A stretch of 63,389 nucleotides of DNA from Alphaproteobacteria bacterium (GTDB lineage Bacteria > Pseudomonadota > Alphaproteobacteria > Rhizobiales > Beijerinckiaceae), in NCBI GenBank assembly GCA_021325385.1, contig JAJPHH010000119.1, positions 1-63,389 of the forward strand. Reading direction: 5' to 3'. The stretch's first letter is position 1; each line of letters opens with the position of its first letter. Shown here piece after piece: positions 53,410-62,521 of this stretch. The notes beneath the pieces were generated by a model. That model searched no databases. It was not told the DNA's origin and saw nothing but the letters and a program-made list of their open reading frames with translations. The translations under genes were made by a program, and so were the position numbers.

Positions 53410-53715
53410 CTACAGCATATCGATGGTCACAGTCCGATCGCGCTCAGTCTGCTTCTGCCGGATGAACGACAATTCCCGGCAGCACGAGAGGTAGGTGGCG
53501 CTGCCGACGCTCATGCCGAATTTCTCGCAAAAAGCGCGGTCCTCGCTGGCGATCGCCTCCTCCGCTCGCGCTTGCGCCGCCGCACGCATGGTCTGGCCAA
53601 GGTCGTAGGCTTTGTACAGGCCATAGGCCATGCCTGCGATTGTCAGCCAAAATACCAAGCGCGAAACCCACGTCGTATGGGCGAGGCCGGAGAGATGGCT
53701 TTTGATCGCATCCAT
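53410..53715 (-). CDS. small single-pass membrane protein
   Basis: A 101-residue protein with a hydrophobic helix (about 18-37), an Ala/Glu-rich helical segment (AAAQARAEEAIAS) and a cysteine-containing end (FCEKFGMSVGS, YLSCCREL). A strong ribosome binding site (AAGGAGGGG) precedes the ATG at 53715. I do not recognise the family. A degraded-looking relative lies directly upstream (53730-53870). Function is unknown; three cysteines in a likely periplasmic or cytoplasmic tail might bind metal or form disulfides. Confidence 0.65.
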   Translation of the reverse strand: MDAIKSHLSGLAHTTWVSRLVFWLTIAGMAYGLYKAYDLGQTMRAAAQARAEEAIASEDRAFCEKFGMSVGSATYLSCCRELSFIRQKQTERDRTVTIDML

Positions 53716-54046
53716 TCTCGTCCCCTCCTTCGATCCTCATCTATTGCGGCGCGCCAAGCGGCTTGCACGGACGCGAGCGCCTCTTGCGCGGCTGCGCGCA
53801 GGTCCCGACCCGACTGGCAAGCCCTGTATAAACCGCAAGCCCGGCGATGACCCGCCAAAAGCGCCAAATCATCGGAGCGCCGCCCGCGTCGGCCAAGCGC
53901 GACTTCGCCGCGACTTGGCCCTCGTCATTCCGATCCTGGTTGGTCCTTCCGGACAAGCCGCGATATCGAGATTAGACCAAATTCGCGATCGTGGCGAACG
54001 GCGCTCCGGACGCTTGTCGGCCGCGGCCGCTCGGTCCATCCGACCC
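53716..54046. other. intergenic stretch with a possible frameshifted paralogue of the upstream membrane protein
   Basis: On the minus strand one frame gives FWRVIAGLAVYTGL (near 53820-53865) and the next gives DLRAAAQEALASVQAAW (near 53755-53810). In order they resemble the FWLTIAGMAYGLY and MRAAAQARAEEAIAS segments of the 53410-53715 product. No intact gene is present here. Confidence 0.35.
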
Positions 54047-54343
54047 TCACTTCTCGGCCATCGCCGCAAAGCCCTTGCGCAGATCGTCGGCGTTCATGAC
54101 CGGCATGAACTCGACGTGAGCGCTCCAATTCAGAAAGAAGGGTTCGCAGGCCTCGATGATCTGCGACGGCTCGGCCATCTCGAAAAACAACATGCCGCCG
54201 CGCTTGCCGTCGATCGGCGCGAAATACGCCGCTTCGGGCTTCAGCTTGTCAATGACCTCCTCGATGATTTTCGCCATCGAACCATCGAGGAACGCTTTGT
54301 TCGACGTCTCGGCAGGCGCCGAAAATTTCATCATCATCCGCAT
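54047..54343 (-). CDS. small conserved ferredoxin-like-fold protein, paralogue 1
   Basis: 98 residues from the ATG at 54343 (after GAGGAGGGGG). The sequence has KFSAPAETSNKAFLDGSMAKIIEEVIDKLKPEAAYF, a short beta strand GGMLFFEMAEPSQIIEACEPFF and the C-terminal VEFMPVMNADDLRKGFAAM. The pattern of strand-helix-strand suggests a dimeric alpha-beta barrel fold. I know homologues only as hypothetical proteins. The next upstream gene (54432-54728) is a paralogue with the same KPEAAYF and MPVM motifs. The pair and the GYD protein form a run of three similar-sized genes on one strand. Confidence 0.75.
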   Translation of the reverse strand: MRMMMKFSAPAETSNKAFLDGSMAKIIEEVIDKLKPEAAYFAPIDGKRGGMLFFEMAEPSQIIEACEPFFLNWSAHVEFMPVMNADDLRKGFAAMAEK

Positions 54344-54431
54344 GAGTCCCCCTCCTCGCAATCGAGCCTTCTAGATCGCGTACGCCGAAACCGGTCGGCC
54401 GCTTGGGCCATCTCGGCTCCCGCCGCGCCGC

Positions 54432-54728
54432 TCATTCGTGCGGAATTTGCGAGAAGCCCTCGCGCAACTCCTCGGACGTCATCACCGGCATGACCTGGAT
54501 TTCGGCGCCGAGCTCGCGGAAAGCCTCTTCGAACAGGACAGGCATCTCACTGCTCTTCTGCATGTCGAGGACAAAGAACGCGGTCCTCACCCCGTCATCG
54601 ATCGTGAAATAGGCCGCTTCGGGTTTCGCCCGGTCCATGAAGCGGCCGATGACTTGCGACAAGCCGCCAGACCGGAGGGCTTGGCTGCTCTTTTCGGTAT
54701 TGGTTCGCATCCGCACCATGACGCGCAT
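54432..54728 (-). CDS. small conserved ferredoxin-like-fold protein, paralogue 2
   Basis: 98 residues from the ATG at 54728, preceded by GGAGAAAA. Landmarks shared with the previous paralogue are KPEAAYFTIDDG, FFVLDMQKSSEMPVLFEEAF and IQVMPVMTSEELREGF. The N terminus (MRVMVRMRTNTEKSSQALRSG) replaces the other's MRMMMKFSAPAETSNK. Duplication followed by divergence is clear. Function unknown; with the neighbouring GYD gene the set probably has a related role, because both families have a similar small fold. Confidence 0.75.
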   Translation of the reverse strand: MRVMVRMRTNTEKSSQALRSGGLSQVIGRFMDRAKPEAAYFTIDDGVRTAFFVLDMQKSSEMPVLFEEAFRELGAEIQVMPVMTSEELREGFSQIPHE

Positions 54729-54836
54729 GATTTTTCTCCGTCGAGAGAGAGAGCGACCGGTCGTGCTCACGGATCGATATCGACCTTGCCGCGAGCGAGC
54801 GTGCGCTGAACTGGCCTGATCTTTTCGGCTCACCGG

Positions 54837-55160
54837 CTAGTGCGGCGGCGCGTAGACGGCCTTCTGCGCGAGCTTCATGGCCTCGACGCTCTCGGCGGCG
54901 GTGAGCAGCGGCGTCGTATGGAACTTGGCGATTGCGCCGCCCGCCGTGGTCGCCAGCGCGCCCGCCGCGGCCGCGGCATTGTTCGGCAATTCGGCGACGA
55001 GGATCGCGTCGTATTCGCCAAAAGCGAAAAAGAAGGAGAGAACCTTTCCCCCGAGCGATTCCATCGCCGCGCGCGCTGTCGTCTCGCGATTTTGCGGATT
55101 TTTGACCATCGCCTTGGCGGCTTCGGCCGTGTAGGCGAGTTGGATCAGATAGTGGCCCAT
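54837..55160 (-). CDS. GYD domain protein
   Basis: 107 residues with the family's start YLIQLAYTAEAAKAMVKNPQNR, the middle LGGKVLSFFFAFGEYDAILVAELP and the end FHTTPLLTAAESVEAMKLA. The FGEYD segment is the GYD signature. Members have a ferredoxin-like dimeric fold and no established reaction. It is divergent from the regulator-like gene at 55317 and upstream of two small paralogous genes on the same strand. Confidence 0.85.
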   Translation of the reverse strand: MGHYLIQLAYTAEAAKAMVKNPQNRETTARAAMESLGGKVLSFFFAFGEYDAILVAELPNNAAAAAGALATTAGGAIAKFHTTPLLTAAESVEAMKLAQKAVYAPPH

Positions 55161-55316
55161 GGACGCCCCCTTAATCGGCTAGGCGATTTCGGGCGCCACG
55201 CTCCTGAAGCGCCCGATCTCTGACCGCAGCGCTCAAAGAATAGCGTCGGCCCCGCGCAGGCGGTTGGAAAACATTGCGCCTATCGCCCGCCGCTTATACG
55301 CTCAGGACATTCCGGC

Positions 55317-56237
55317 GTGACGGGGGCGACGTTGGAGCAAGCTGAGATAGAACGCCTTGTCGGCGGGCCGCCGCGACTCGCGCTCGACGATATTGTCCGT
55401 CATCCGCGCCTGCCCGAGGCGCGCAGAGCCTATCTCGACGCTTTCCTGGGGCTCTATAGCGGCGATCCCTTCATCGTCCGCCTGCTGATCGAGTCCGGCC
55501 GCTTCATGGTCTATCACATCGCCGCCATTCTCGAAGCCGGCGCCGATCCCGCCCGGCGGGACACCTGGCCGACGATCAAGCGATTGAAGGAGACGATGAC
55601 GCTGTTCGGCTTCGCCAGCGACCGGCATGTCGATCAACTGGTCGCGCGGCTCTGCTCCGTCGGCTTCATGGAGCTCAAACCCGCCGCCGAAGATCGGCGC
55701 GTGCGCATCCTGTCGCCCAGCGAGAAGCTGAGGGCGCATGACCGCGATTGGCTCGCGGCCCACGTCACGCCCCTGACCATTCTCTTTCCTGGTCACGATT
55801 ACGGGCCTGTCATGCGGCGCGAAGGGCCGTTCCATGCCCTGTACCGCCGCATCAGCGTCCCTTTCCTGCCGCTGGGCGCGGAGCTCCTGCTGTCGCTTCC
55901 TGACTCTCTGTTGTTCTTCAACCGCGCCGCCGGCTCCGTCATCGAGGCCGCGCTGCTTCAAGCGGCGATGGCGGCGCCGAGCTACCCGCACGCCGCGGTT
56001 CCCTACGCCGATATCGGCGAGCGCTTTGGCGTCTCGCGCACCCATGTCCGGCAATTGCTGGAGGCGGCCGAACAAGCTGGCTTGGTCAAACTCCACGCGC
56101 GTGGCGGCCGCCGCGTCGAAATTCTGCCGCGGCATTGGTCAAGCTATGACCGCGGCATCGCCGCGGGGATGTATATCCACGACATGGTTTATGTCGCGAC
56201 TGAACGAGCGGCGCGCCACGGGGCGGCGAGCGGCTGA
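55317..56237 (+). CDS. putative transcription regulator with two winged-helix regions
   Basis: 306 residues, GTG start at 55317. The first part (about 85-140) has TIKRLKETMTLFGFASDRHVDQLVARLCSVGFMELKPAAEDRRVRIL, a MarR-like wing with DRRVRILSPSE; the C-terminal part (about 215-270) has VPYADIGERFGVSRTHVRQLLEAAEQAGLVKLHARGGRRVEIL, a second helix-turn-helix. It lacks a recognised ligand domain. Relatives I recall are annotated only as hypothetical or MarR-like. Divergent orientation to the GYD gene would fit a local regulator; this is inference. Confidence 0.7.
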   Translation: MTGATLEQAEIERLVGGPPRLALDDIVRHPRLPEARRAYLDAFLGLYSGDPFIVRLLIESGRFMVYHIAAILEAGADPARRDTWPTIKRLKETMTLFGFASDRHVDQLVARLCSVGFMELKPAAEDRRVRILSPSEKLRAHDRDWLAAHVTPLTILFPGHDYGPVMRREGPFHALYRRISVPFLPLGAELLLSLPDSLLFFNRAAGSVIEAALLQAAMAAPSYPHAAVPYADIGERFGVSRTHVRQLLEAAEQAGLVKLHARGGRRVEILPRHWSSYDRGIAAGMYIHDMVYVATERAARHGAASG

Positions 56238-56298
56238 GGACGAAAGAGGAAGCAGAATCGCCGCGTCCCGCGCGCCCCTTCCGATGACCTTGGCGGCG

Positions 56299-56580
56299 CT
56301 ACAACTTGCACGCTTCGGCGATCATTCGGAACAGTTTCTTATCCCGGGGTACAATCGACGTATGGGCGATCCGTTGACCCGCACTGAGAGAATAGCCATC
56401 CCAATCGGTATCGACCATCGAGGTATTTTCACTGACGCGGATCGTGTCGCCGACACGCTGAAATTTATCGCACTCAATGGAAACCAGCCAAGCGCCGCTT
56501 CCGGCCGCAGCGGAGGCCGCCGAGCAAGAAAGAAGCGCGGCGCAGGCGATGAATCTGTAAATTCGGATCTGGCTGGCCAT
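56299..56580 (-). CDS. small exported protein
   Basis: 93 residues with a signal peptide (MASQIRIYRFIACAALLSCSAASA) and a short mature part with a pair of cysteines (SIECDKF and EACKL) that could form a disulfide. SLSAGQRIAHTSIVPRDKKLF is the most structured segment. I recognise no family. The ATG at 56580 was chosen to give a normal signal peptide; a start 16 codons upstream is possible. Convergent with the preceding regulator-like gene. Confidence 0.6.
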   Translation of the reverse strand: MASQIRIYRFIACAALLSCSAASAAAGSGAWLVSIECDKFQRVGDTIRVSENTSMVDTDWDGYSLSAGQRIAHTSIVPRDKKLFRMIAEACKL

Positions 56581-56628
56581 GGCGTCTTGCCCCCAGTGCC
56601 CGTACCTCGAAACAATTGCCTTGATCAT

Positions 56629-57063
56629 TAAAATTCAACGTAAGCCGCCTCGAAGCAAGAGATTTGGCAGCCCTTGCGCGGAAAACTTTGCGGGTATTTT
56701 GAGGCGCCGAGGCGAATGCCGATCGAGACGATCAACACTCTGATATCGCCTTGGCCGGAGGGGTCCGATCGCTTACCGCATCGCTAACCATGCGCTCGGC
56801 TTTGCCGCCAAGATCATGACCGCCGCCGGCGAAAATTTACCGTGACCGCGACCGCCGCCCGCGCTCGCGTTAAGCCGCGGCGCGCCGAAATATAGCGTCT
56901 TTCGCTGGCATTCAGTCTCTCCGGCTCCCGCGCGATCGGCGTTTTCGCTCTTCGCGTTAGACAGAAATCGTGAATCGAACCGTTAGAATGCCGCCTTTCC
57001 ATTTCGATCCTTAGCAAAAAGCCGTCGCTACCGTCCCTCGCATAAGAAAACGGGGGACGATCG
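56629..57063. other. intergenic region upstream of the transglutaminase-like peptidase gene
   Basis: About 430 bases between divergent genes, no supported reading frame. No clear repeat or RNA structure; both promoters should lie here. Confidence 0.5.
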
Positions 57064-57684
57064 ATGTTGTCCTTTATGCTCAAGGCTGCGGCGGCGACCG
57101 CCGCCCTTGGCGGGATTTTAAGCATCATCCAGCCGGCGAATGTCGGCGGTCCCGACCTCCGCTACGCGGCGGTCGGTCCGCGAACCAGCACGCCTTACGG
57201 CTGGGTCGATTTTTGCGCCCGCTATCAAGGCGAATGTAGCGGCGAACGCCTGCCGGCGGTCGACATCAATTGGACGCGCCGCGCCAAGTTGGATGTCGAG
57301 CGCGTCAATCTTTGGGTCAACGCGCATGTCGCGCCGGTCAGCGACCAGGAGCACTGGGATCTCGTCGATCGCTGGGACTATCCCGTCGACGGCCGCGGCG
57401 ATTGCGAGGATTATGCGCTTCTCAAGCGCAAAATGCTCGTCGATATGGGATATCCGCGGCAAGCGCTGTTGATGACGGTGGTCAAGGACGCCAATCAGGA
57501 CGGCCATGCGCTGCTCACCGTACGTACCAATGCAGGCGAATTCGCCCTCGACAATTTGAGCGACGAGGTCAAGCCCTGGGCGGAGGCCGGCTACCGCTTC
57601 GTCAAACGGCAGAGCCAGGAGGACCCGAATGTCTGGGTCGCTCTAGGCGAGCCGACCGCCGCGCCGCTCTACACCGCGCGCTGA
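57064..57684 (+). CDS. transglutaminase-like cysteine peptidase (BTLCP, LapG-like)
   Basis: 206 residues with an N-terminal signal or anchor (1-22) and the Cys-His-Asp triad of bacterial transglutaminase-like cysteine proteinases: Cys in GRGDCEDYALLKRKML, His in NQDGHALLTV and Asp in EFALDNLSD. LapG-type members cleave the N terminus of large adhesins under cyclic di-GMP control, but single relatives in Hyphomicrobiales often lack the lapD partner, as here. The window encodes GGDEF proteins but none has the LapD HAMP/EAL arrangement, so the target is unknown. Confidence 0.9.
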   Translation: MLSFMLKAAAATAALGGILSIIQPANVGGPDLRYAAVGPRTSTPYGWVDFCARYQGECSGERLPAVDINWTRRAKLDVERVNLWVNAHVAPVSDQEHWDLVDRWDYPVDGRGDCEDYALLKRKMLVDMGYPRQALLMTVVKDANQDGHALLTVRTNAGEFALDNLSDEVKPWAEAGYRFVKRQSQEDPNVWVALGEPTAAPLYTAR

Positions 57685-57737
57685 ACTGCTGGCTGCATTC
57701 GAGGCCGGATCCTCCCCCAGATCCGCTTCGCGCCTTG

Positions 57738-57766
57738 GGCCGACCCGGAAGGGTCGGCCTTTTTTT
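57738..57766 (+). terminator. rho-independent terminator after the peptidase gene
   Basis: A 9-bp stem GGCCGACCC / GGGTCGGCC with a GGAA loop followed by seven T residues, 54 bases after the stop codon. Confidence 0.93.
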
Positions 57767-57797
57767 GCTGCACCCCGACCACGGCGGCTCATCCCAG

Positions 57798-58325
57798 CTA
57801 AAGCGCCGCCATCCCTTTGGCGAAGCGTCGCCAGTTCTCGACATAATGCGCCGCCGACCATTTCAGCTTGGCGATCGCCGCCTCGTCGAGCTCGCTCTTC
57901 ACCCGAGCGGGCGCGCCGACGATCAGCGAATGATCGGGAAAGCTTTTGCCCTCGGTCACCAGCGCGCCGGCCCCGACCAGGCAGCCGCGTCCGATCTTGG
58001 CGCCGTTGAGAACGATCGCGCCCATGCCGATCAGCGAGCCGGCGCCGACCACGCAACCATGCAGGATGGCGTTGTGGCCGATCGTGCAATCCTCGCCGAC
58101 CTCGATGGGAAAGCCCATATCGGTGTGCAGCATGCAGCTTTCCTGCACGTTGCTGCGCGCGCCGAGGCTGATCCATTCGTTGTCGCCGCGGATCGTCGCG
58201 CCGAACCAGACGCCGCAATCTTCGCCGAGCGCGACTTTGCCGATCACGCTGGCGTTAGGCGCGATCCAATAGCGGCCTTCGGACGGAAGCTTGGGACGAA
58301 CGCCGTCGAGAGCATAGAGAGGCAT
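57798..58325 (-). CDS. gamma-class carbonic anhydrase family protein
   Basis: 175 residues forming a left-handed beta-helix of hexapeptide repeats, then a C-terminal helix. The metal-binding histidines are in LHTDMG and GHNAILHG, three in total, as in the gamma carbonic anhydrase of Methanosarcina. Trp and Arg in WFGATIRGDNE are also conserved. Bacterial relatives may be active, or belong to YrdA/PaaY-like proteins with another hydrolase role; sequence alone does not decide. It lies in a minus-strand run with the DUF6163-like and acyl-CoA hydrolase genes. Confidence 0.9.
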   Translation of the reverse strand: MPLYALDGVRPKLPSEGRYWIAPNASVIGKVALGEDCGVWFGATIRGDNEWISLGARSNVQESCMLHTDMGFPIEVGEDCTIGHNAILHGCVVGAGSLIGMGAIVLNGAKIGRGCLVGAGALVTEGKSFPDHSLIVGAPARVKSELDEAAIAKLKWSAAHYVENWRRFAKGMAAL

Positions 58326-58347
58326 CGGGGCTCCGAGAGCAGGCGAG

Positions 58348-58824
58348 CTAGCCGCGCTCGCGCGCGGCCATGAAATTCAAGCCGAAATAGACGACGATCA
58401 GGGCGAGGTCGAGCGCGACGGCGAGGCTGTTGGCCATCGCGGCGCGCGCGCCCAGAATCGGCCCCACAGCTTCGGTCGCGGCGCAGAGCAGCCACAGCAC
58501 GCCGCCCCAGGGCGCGGCCAGCCACAGGCCGACCGCGGCGACCAGGTCGGCCACGGCGAAGAAACAGACCGCGGCCGCCATCGGCCCAGGCAATTCGAGA
58601 ACATTGGCCACCGACGGATCGGCGCCGATCAAGATCGTCCAATTGAATAGGCCCTTGGCGATCCACACGACCGCAATCGTGCGCATGAACCAGACTAAAG
58701 CCAGCGTCCAACGCGCGGCCTTGGCGTCCTCCGGCGTCAGCGCCCCGACATCGGGTATCGCCGGCAGCGGCGCATGCTCGATGAAGCGCGGGACGCCGCC
58801 GTCAGGCGCGGTTTCCGCCGTCAT
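58348..58824 (-). CDS. DUF6163-like membrane protein
   Basis: 158 residues with about four hydrophobic helices (ALVWFMRTIAVVWIAKGLFNW, AAAVCFFAVADLVAAVGLWLA, GVLWLLCAATEAVGPIL, SLAVALDLALIVVYFGLNF). It resembles the Hyphomicrobiales-specific family DUF6163, of unknown function, though I assign this with caution. The start ATG at 58824 overlaps the preceding acyl-CoA hydrolase stop by 4 bases (ATGA), so the two are translated together. Confidence 0.75.
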   Translation of the reverse strand: MTAETAPDGGVPRFIEHAPLPAIPDVGALTPEDAKAARWTLALVWFMRTIAVVWIAKGLFNWTILIGADPSVANVLELPGPMAAAVCFFAVADLVAAVGLWLAAPWGGVLWLLCAATEAVGPILGARAAMANSLAVALDLALIVVYFGLNFMAARERG

Positions 58825-59879
58825 GACGCGGCCGCCGGAAAGACGAGATCGTCCGCGCCGAGCGGCGCGAAATAGGCGTCGATGTCCTGTTGCTTGACTT
58901 CGGCGGCGCTGGCGGGCCGCCATTGCGGCCGATTGTCCTTGTCGACGATCACCGCGCGCACCCCTTCGTAGAAATCGACCCCGCGGCAAATGCGCGAGAC
59001 GATCCTGAATTCGACCCCCATCGCCTCTTCGAACGACAGGGTCGCCCCGATTTGCATCTGACGCAGGGCGATCGCCTGGCTAGTCGGCGATTTGGCCAAC
59101 ATAGCGGCAAGCGCCGCCTTGGCCAAAGCGGCGTCATTCGCGGCGGCTTCGAGCGCAGCCAGACATGCGGGGATGGTTTCGCCGGCGAAGCAACGCTCGA
59201 TCAACGCCGTTTCGGCCGCGAGCGGCGAAGCAGGAGCCGGCTGTTTGAACCGAGCGAGGATTTCCTCGGTCGGCGCGGCGCCTTCGAGCGCTCCCGCAAG
59301 TTCGGCGAGCCGCCTGCTCTCGACGAAGGCGTCGGCGAGGCCAAGGGCGAGCGCGTCGCCGGCCCCGGCCCGCTCGCCCGTCAAGGCGAAATAGCGGCCG
59401 ATCCGGCGCGGCAGCCGCGGCAGGACATAAGTCGCGCCGACATCCGGGAAAAAGCCGATGCCGACCTCCGGCATGGCGAATGTATAGCGCTCGCTGGCGA
59501 CGACCAGCGAACCATGGACGGAAAGGCCGACGCCGCCGCCCATGACGACGCCGTCGAGCAACGCGACATAAGGCTTCCGATACCGTTTGATGCGGCGATT
59601 GAGGATATATTCCTCGCGCCAGAAGGCGAGCTGGCTGGCGTGGTCGCCCGCCCTGCCCTGTTCATAGAGCAGCCGGATATCGCCGCCCGCGCAAAACGCG
59701 CGGCCGCCGGCGCCGGAAATCACGACGCGGGCGACGCCGTCGTCCTTTTCGAATTGGTCCAGCGCCGCGGCGATGGTCCGCACCATGCCGAGATTGAGCG
59801 CGTTGAGCGCCTTCGGCCGATTGAGCGTGATGAAGCCCGCTGCGCCGCGCTTCTCGACGATGACCTCAGGCTCTGTCAT
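58821..59879 (-). CDS. 3-hydroxyisobutyryl-CoA hydrolase / enoyl-CoA hydratase family
   Basis: 352 residues of the crotonase superfamily. The N-terminal hydratase region has LNRPKALNALNLGMV, the oxyanion-hole GGRAFCAGGDIRLLY and GVVMGGGVGLSVHG, and the catalytic glutamate in MPEVGIGFFPDVGATY (here MPE and FPDVG as in the HIBYL-CoA hydrolase group). The C-terminal 120 residues (RICRGVDFYEGVRAVIVDKDNRPQW) are specific for this group. It acts in valine breakdown, splitting 3-hydroxyisobutyryl-CoA. Operon with the DUF6163-like gene. Confidence 0.9.
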   Translation of the reverse strand: MTEPEVIVEKRGAAGFITLNRPKALNALNLGMVRTIAAALDQFEKDDGVARVVISGAGGRAFCAGGDIRLLYEQGRAGDHASQLAFWREEYILNRRIKRYRKPYVALLDGVVMGGGVGLSVHGSLVVASERYTFAMPEVGIGFFPDVGATYVLPRLPRRIGRYFALTGERAGAGDALALGLADAFVESRRLAELAGALEGAAPTEEILARFKQPAPASPLAAETALIERCFAGETIPACLAALEAAANDAALAKAALAAMLAKSPTSQAIALRQMQIGATLSFEEAMGVEFRIVSRICRGVDFYEGVRAVIVDKDNRPQWRPASAAEVKQQDIDAYFAPLGADDLVFPAAAS

Positions 59880-59888
59880 GGCTCAACG

Positions 59889-59920
59889 GTCATTGCGAAG
59901 AGCGAAACCACGAAGCAATG
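59889..59920. repeat. half copy of palindromic repeat family B
   Basis: GTCATTGCGAAGAGCGAAAC followed by CACGAAGCAATG, the left arm only, 20 bases before the adk stop. No right arm follows. Confidence 0.7.
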
Positions 59921-59940
59921 TCGGCCAAGCGGGGGCCGCG

Positions 59941-60534
59941 CTAAACGCGCTCGAGGCGCTCGACGATGGCGTCGATCGCATTGGCGACGCTGTCGATCGA
60001 CGCCATGCCGTCGACGCGGTGCAGTATGCCCTTGGCCTGATAGTAGGGGGTCACCGCCGCAGTGTCGCGGCGATAGGCGTCCAGCCGCGTCTTGAAGACG
60101 GCGGGATCGTCGTCCTTCCGCGCCGGCTCGCCGGCGGCCTTGTGCTCTTCTGCGCGGCGGATGATGCGATCGACGAGCTTCTCCGCGTCGACTTCGAGCT
60201 CGATGGCGGCCTCGAGCTTATGGTTCTTCTCAGCCAGGATTTTGTCGAGCGCCTCGGCCTGCGCGACCGTGCGCGGGAATCCGTCGAGGATGAAGCCGCG
60301 ACGCGCGTCCGGCTGCTCGACGCGTTGGGCGATGATGTCGACGACGATCTCGTCCGGCACCAGCGAACCCGAATCCATGATCGCTTTGGCCTTGAGGCCG
60401 ATCGGCGCGCCGGCCTTCACCGCGGCGCGGAGCATGTCGCCGGTTGATAATTGAGGGATCCCGTATTTCTCCACCAGCCGCTGAGCTTGGGTGCCTTTGC
60501 CCGCGCCTGGCGGCCCGAGCAGGATCAACCTCAT
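59941..60534 (-). CDS. adk: adenylate kinase
   Basis: 197 residues. The P-loop [11 protein letters not shown] is at residues 7-17, followed by the AMP-binding TGDMLRAAV and the [11 protein letters not shown] segment. The LID is the short form without the zinc cysteines of Gram-positive proteins. It interconverts AMP, ADP and ATP. The start overlaps the secY stop by 4 bases, the standard spc-operon end in Alphaproteobacteria. Confidence 0.97.
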   Translation of the reverse strand: MRLILLGPPGAGKGTQAQRLVEKYGIPQLSTGDMLRAAVKAGAPIGLKAKAIMDSGSLVPDEIVVDIIAQRVEQPDARRGFILDGFPRTVAQAEALDKILAEKNHKLEAAIELEVDAEKLVDRIIRRAEEHKAAGEPARKDDDPAVFKTRLDAYRRDTAAVTPYYQAKGILHRVDGMASIDSVANAIDAIVERLERV

Positions 60535-61868
60535 TTCTTCCTCCCCCTCAGCTTTGCTTTGCGGATCAGGCCTTCATATTGGTGGGCCTGTAAGTGGCCG
60601 TGAATTTGCGCGACCGTGTCCATGGTGACATTGACGACGATCAAAAGCGAGGTGCCGCCGAAATAGAACGGCAAGCCGGTCGAGGAAATCAACAGTTCCG
60701 GCAGAAGGCAGATCAATGACAGATAGAGCGCGCCGATGACCGTGATCCGGGTCAGGATCTGGTCGATATATTGCGCCGTGCGCTCGCCGGGGCGCACGCC
60801 GGGCACGAACCCGCCATGTTTCTTGAGGTTGTCGGCGGTGTCGGCCGGGTTGAACACCGTCGCCGTGTAGAAGAAGGCGAAGAAGACGATCAGGCCGACA
60901 TAAGAGATGATGTAGAGCGGACTGCCGCGGCCGAGCAGGGTCGAGATCGTCCCGAGAACGCCAACGCCGCCATTCTGGGCGAAATTGGCCGCGGTCGCAG
61001 GCATCAGCAGAAGCGAGGATGCGAAGATCGGCGGAATCACGCCGGACGTGTTGAGTTTCAGCGGCAGGAACGAGCTCTGCCCCTCATACATTCGGTTGCC
61101 GACCTGCCGCTTGGGATAGGTGATCGGCACGCGCCGCTGAGCGCGCTCCATGAACACGATGAAGGTGATGACGGCGATCGCCATGATGACGACGCCGAGC
61201 ACCAAAGTCGTCGATATGGTCCCCTGCCGGCCGAGTTCGAAAGTCTGGACGATCGCCGCAGGCAGGCGAGCGATAATGCCGGCCATGATGATCAGCGACG
61301 AGCCGTTGCCGACGCCGCGCGTCGTGATCTGCTCGCCGAGCCATACCAGGAACATGGTGCCGCCGGTAAGCGTCACGACGGTCGACAATCGGAACAGCAG
61401 TCCCGGCTCCGAGACGACGCCGGCTCGGCCTTCGAGACCGACGGCGATCACGTAGGACTGAAACACAGCGAGAACCACGGTGAGCCAGCGGGTATATTGA
61501 TTGATCACCTTGCGGCCCGCTTCGCCCTCTTTCTTCAACTGCTCGAGCGACGGGACGACCGAGGTCAACAGCGAGATGATGATCGAAGCCGAGATATACG
61601 GCATGATGTTCAACGCGAAGATCGCCATGCGCTGAACCGCGCCGCCGGAAAACATATTGAAGAGGTCGAGAACGCCCTGCTTGTGGCCGAGGAAATTGGC
61701 CTCGAAAGCGCTGGGATCGATGCCCGGCAGCGGAATATAGGTGCCGAGCCTATAGATGATCAAAGCGCCGAGCGTGAACCAAATGCGCTTCTTGAGCTCC
61801 TCGGCTTTGCCGAAGGCGGCCCAGTTGATGTTGGCTGCAAGCTGTTCCGCTGCCGACGCCATTGTCAA
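60531..61868 (-). CDS. secY: Sec translocase channel subunit SecY
   Basis: 445 residues and ten transmembrane helices. The plug and helix 2 region has [27 protein letters not shown], the cytoplasmic loop [15 protein letters not shown] and helix 5/6 [23 protein letters not shown], all typical; the end [13 protein letters not shown] is basic. It forms the protein-conducting channel with SecE and SecG. It sits between rplO and adk as in most Alphaproteobacteria. Confidence 0.97.
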   Translation of the reverse strand: MTMASAAEQLAANINWAAFGKAEELKKRIWFTLGALIIYRLGTYIPLPGIDPSAFEANFLGHKQGVLDLFNMFSGGAVQRMAIFALNIMPYISASIIISLLTSVVPSLEQLKKEGEAGRKVINQYTRWLTVVLAVFQSYVIAVGLEGRAGVVSEPGLLFRLSTVVTLTGGTMFLVWLGEQITTRGVGNGSSLIIMAGIIARLPAAIVQTFELGRQGTISTTLVLGVVIMAIAVITFIVFMERAQRRVPITYPKRQVGNRMYEGQSSFLPLKLNTSGVIPPIFASSLLLMPATAANFAQNGGVGVLGTISTLLGRGSPLYIISYVGLIVFFAFFYTATVFNPADTADNLKKHGGFVPGVRPGERTAQYIDQILTRITVIGALYLSLICLLPELLISSTGLPFYFGGTSLLIVVNVTMDTVAQIHGHLQAHQYEGLIRKAKLRGRKK

Positions 61869-61989
61869 AGCGCTCCATACGGCGCCGCGCGCCGGTTTTT
61901 ACATGTCAATGGCGGCGCCCGAAGGGCTTCGCCGCCGATGAGCTATCTGGTCGGCGCGGCGTGATTTGTCATCCGTCTTGTCGCGTTCA

Positions 61990-62466
61990 TCAGGCCTGGG
62001 CGGCCTCGCTCGCCAGGACCTTGACGGCGCCGCCGGCCTTTTCGATCGCGGCGACGGCGCCTTTCGACGCGCCGAACACTTCGAAATTGAGCTTCGCCGT
62101 GATCTCGCCCTTGCCGAGAATCTTGACGCCGTCGCGCGCCCGCGCGCAAACGCCCGCCTCGACCAGCGCCTCCACCGTCACCGGCTTCGTTGCGTCCAGC
62201 TTGCCGGCGTCGACCGCCGTCTGAATGCGGCCGAGATTGACCTCGTTGAGGTCGCGCGGCGACGGCGGAAGGAAGCCGCGCTTCGGCAGGCGCCGATGCA
62301 GCGGCATCTGGCCGCCTTCGAAGCCCTTGATCCGCACGCCGGAGCGCGCGGTCTGGCCCTTGCCGCCGCGGCCCGCTTGCTTGCCCTTGCCCGAGCCGAT
62401 GCCGCGGCCGACGCGAATACGGGCTTTGGACGAGCCCGGATTGTCTGAAATGCCGTTGAGTTTCAT
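61990..62466 (-). CDS. rplO: 50S ribosomal protein L15
   Basis: 158 residues with the L15 N-terminal [34 protein letters not shown] basic-glycine region and the [17 protein letters not shown] core. Starts at the ATG at 62466; the 27 additional upstream codons are from a family-A repeat and were rejected. Gaps to rpmD (163 bases, with the repeat) and secY (121 bases) are unusually wide for this operon. Confidence 0.96.
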   Translation of the reverse strand: MKLNGISDNPGSSKARIRVGRGIGSGKGKQAGRGGKGQTARSGVRIKGFEGGQMPLHRRLPKRGFLPPSPRDLNEVNLGRIQTAVDAGKLDATKPVTVEALVEAGVCARARDGVKILGKGEITAKLNFEVFGASKGAVAAIEKAGGAVKVLASEAAQA

Positions 62467-62521
62467 GTTCGTTCCATATCGGTCGCGGACGGCGGAACCG
62501 CCCTTTATGAAAACCTCTTTT

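Noticed and set aside
57064-57684. Complete LapG-LapD adhesin release system
   Set aside because: The peptidase is LapG-like, but no LapD-type receptor or giant adhesin is present; the GGDEF-EAL protein at 41573-43657 has a different arrangement.
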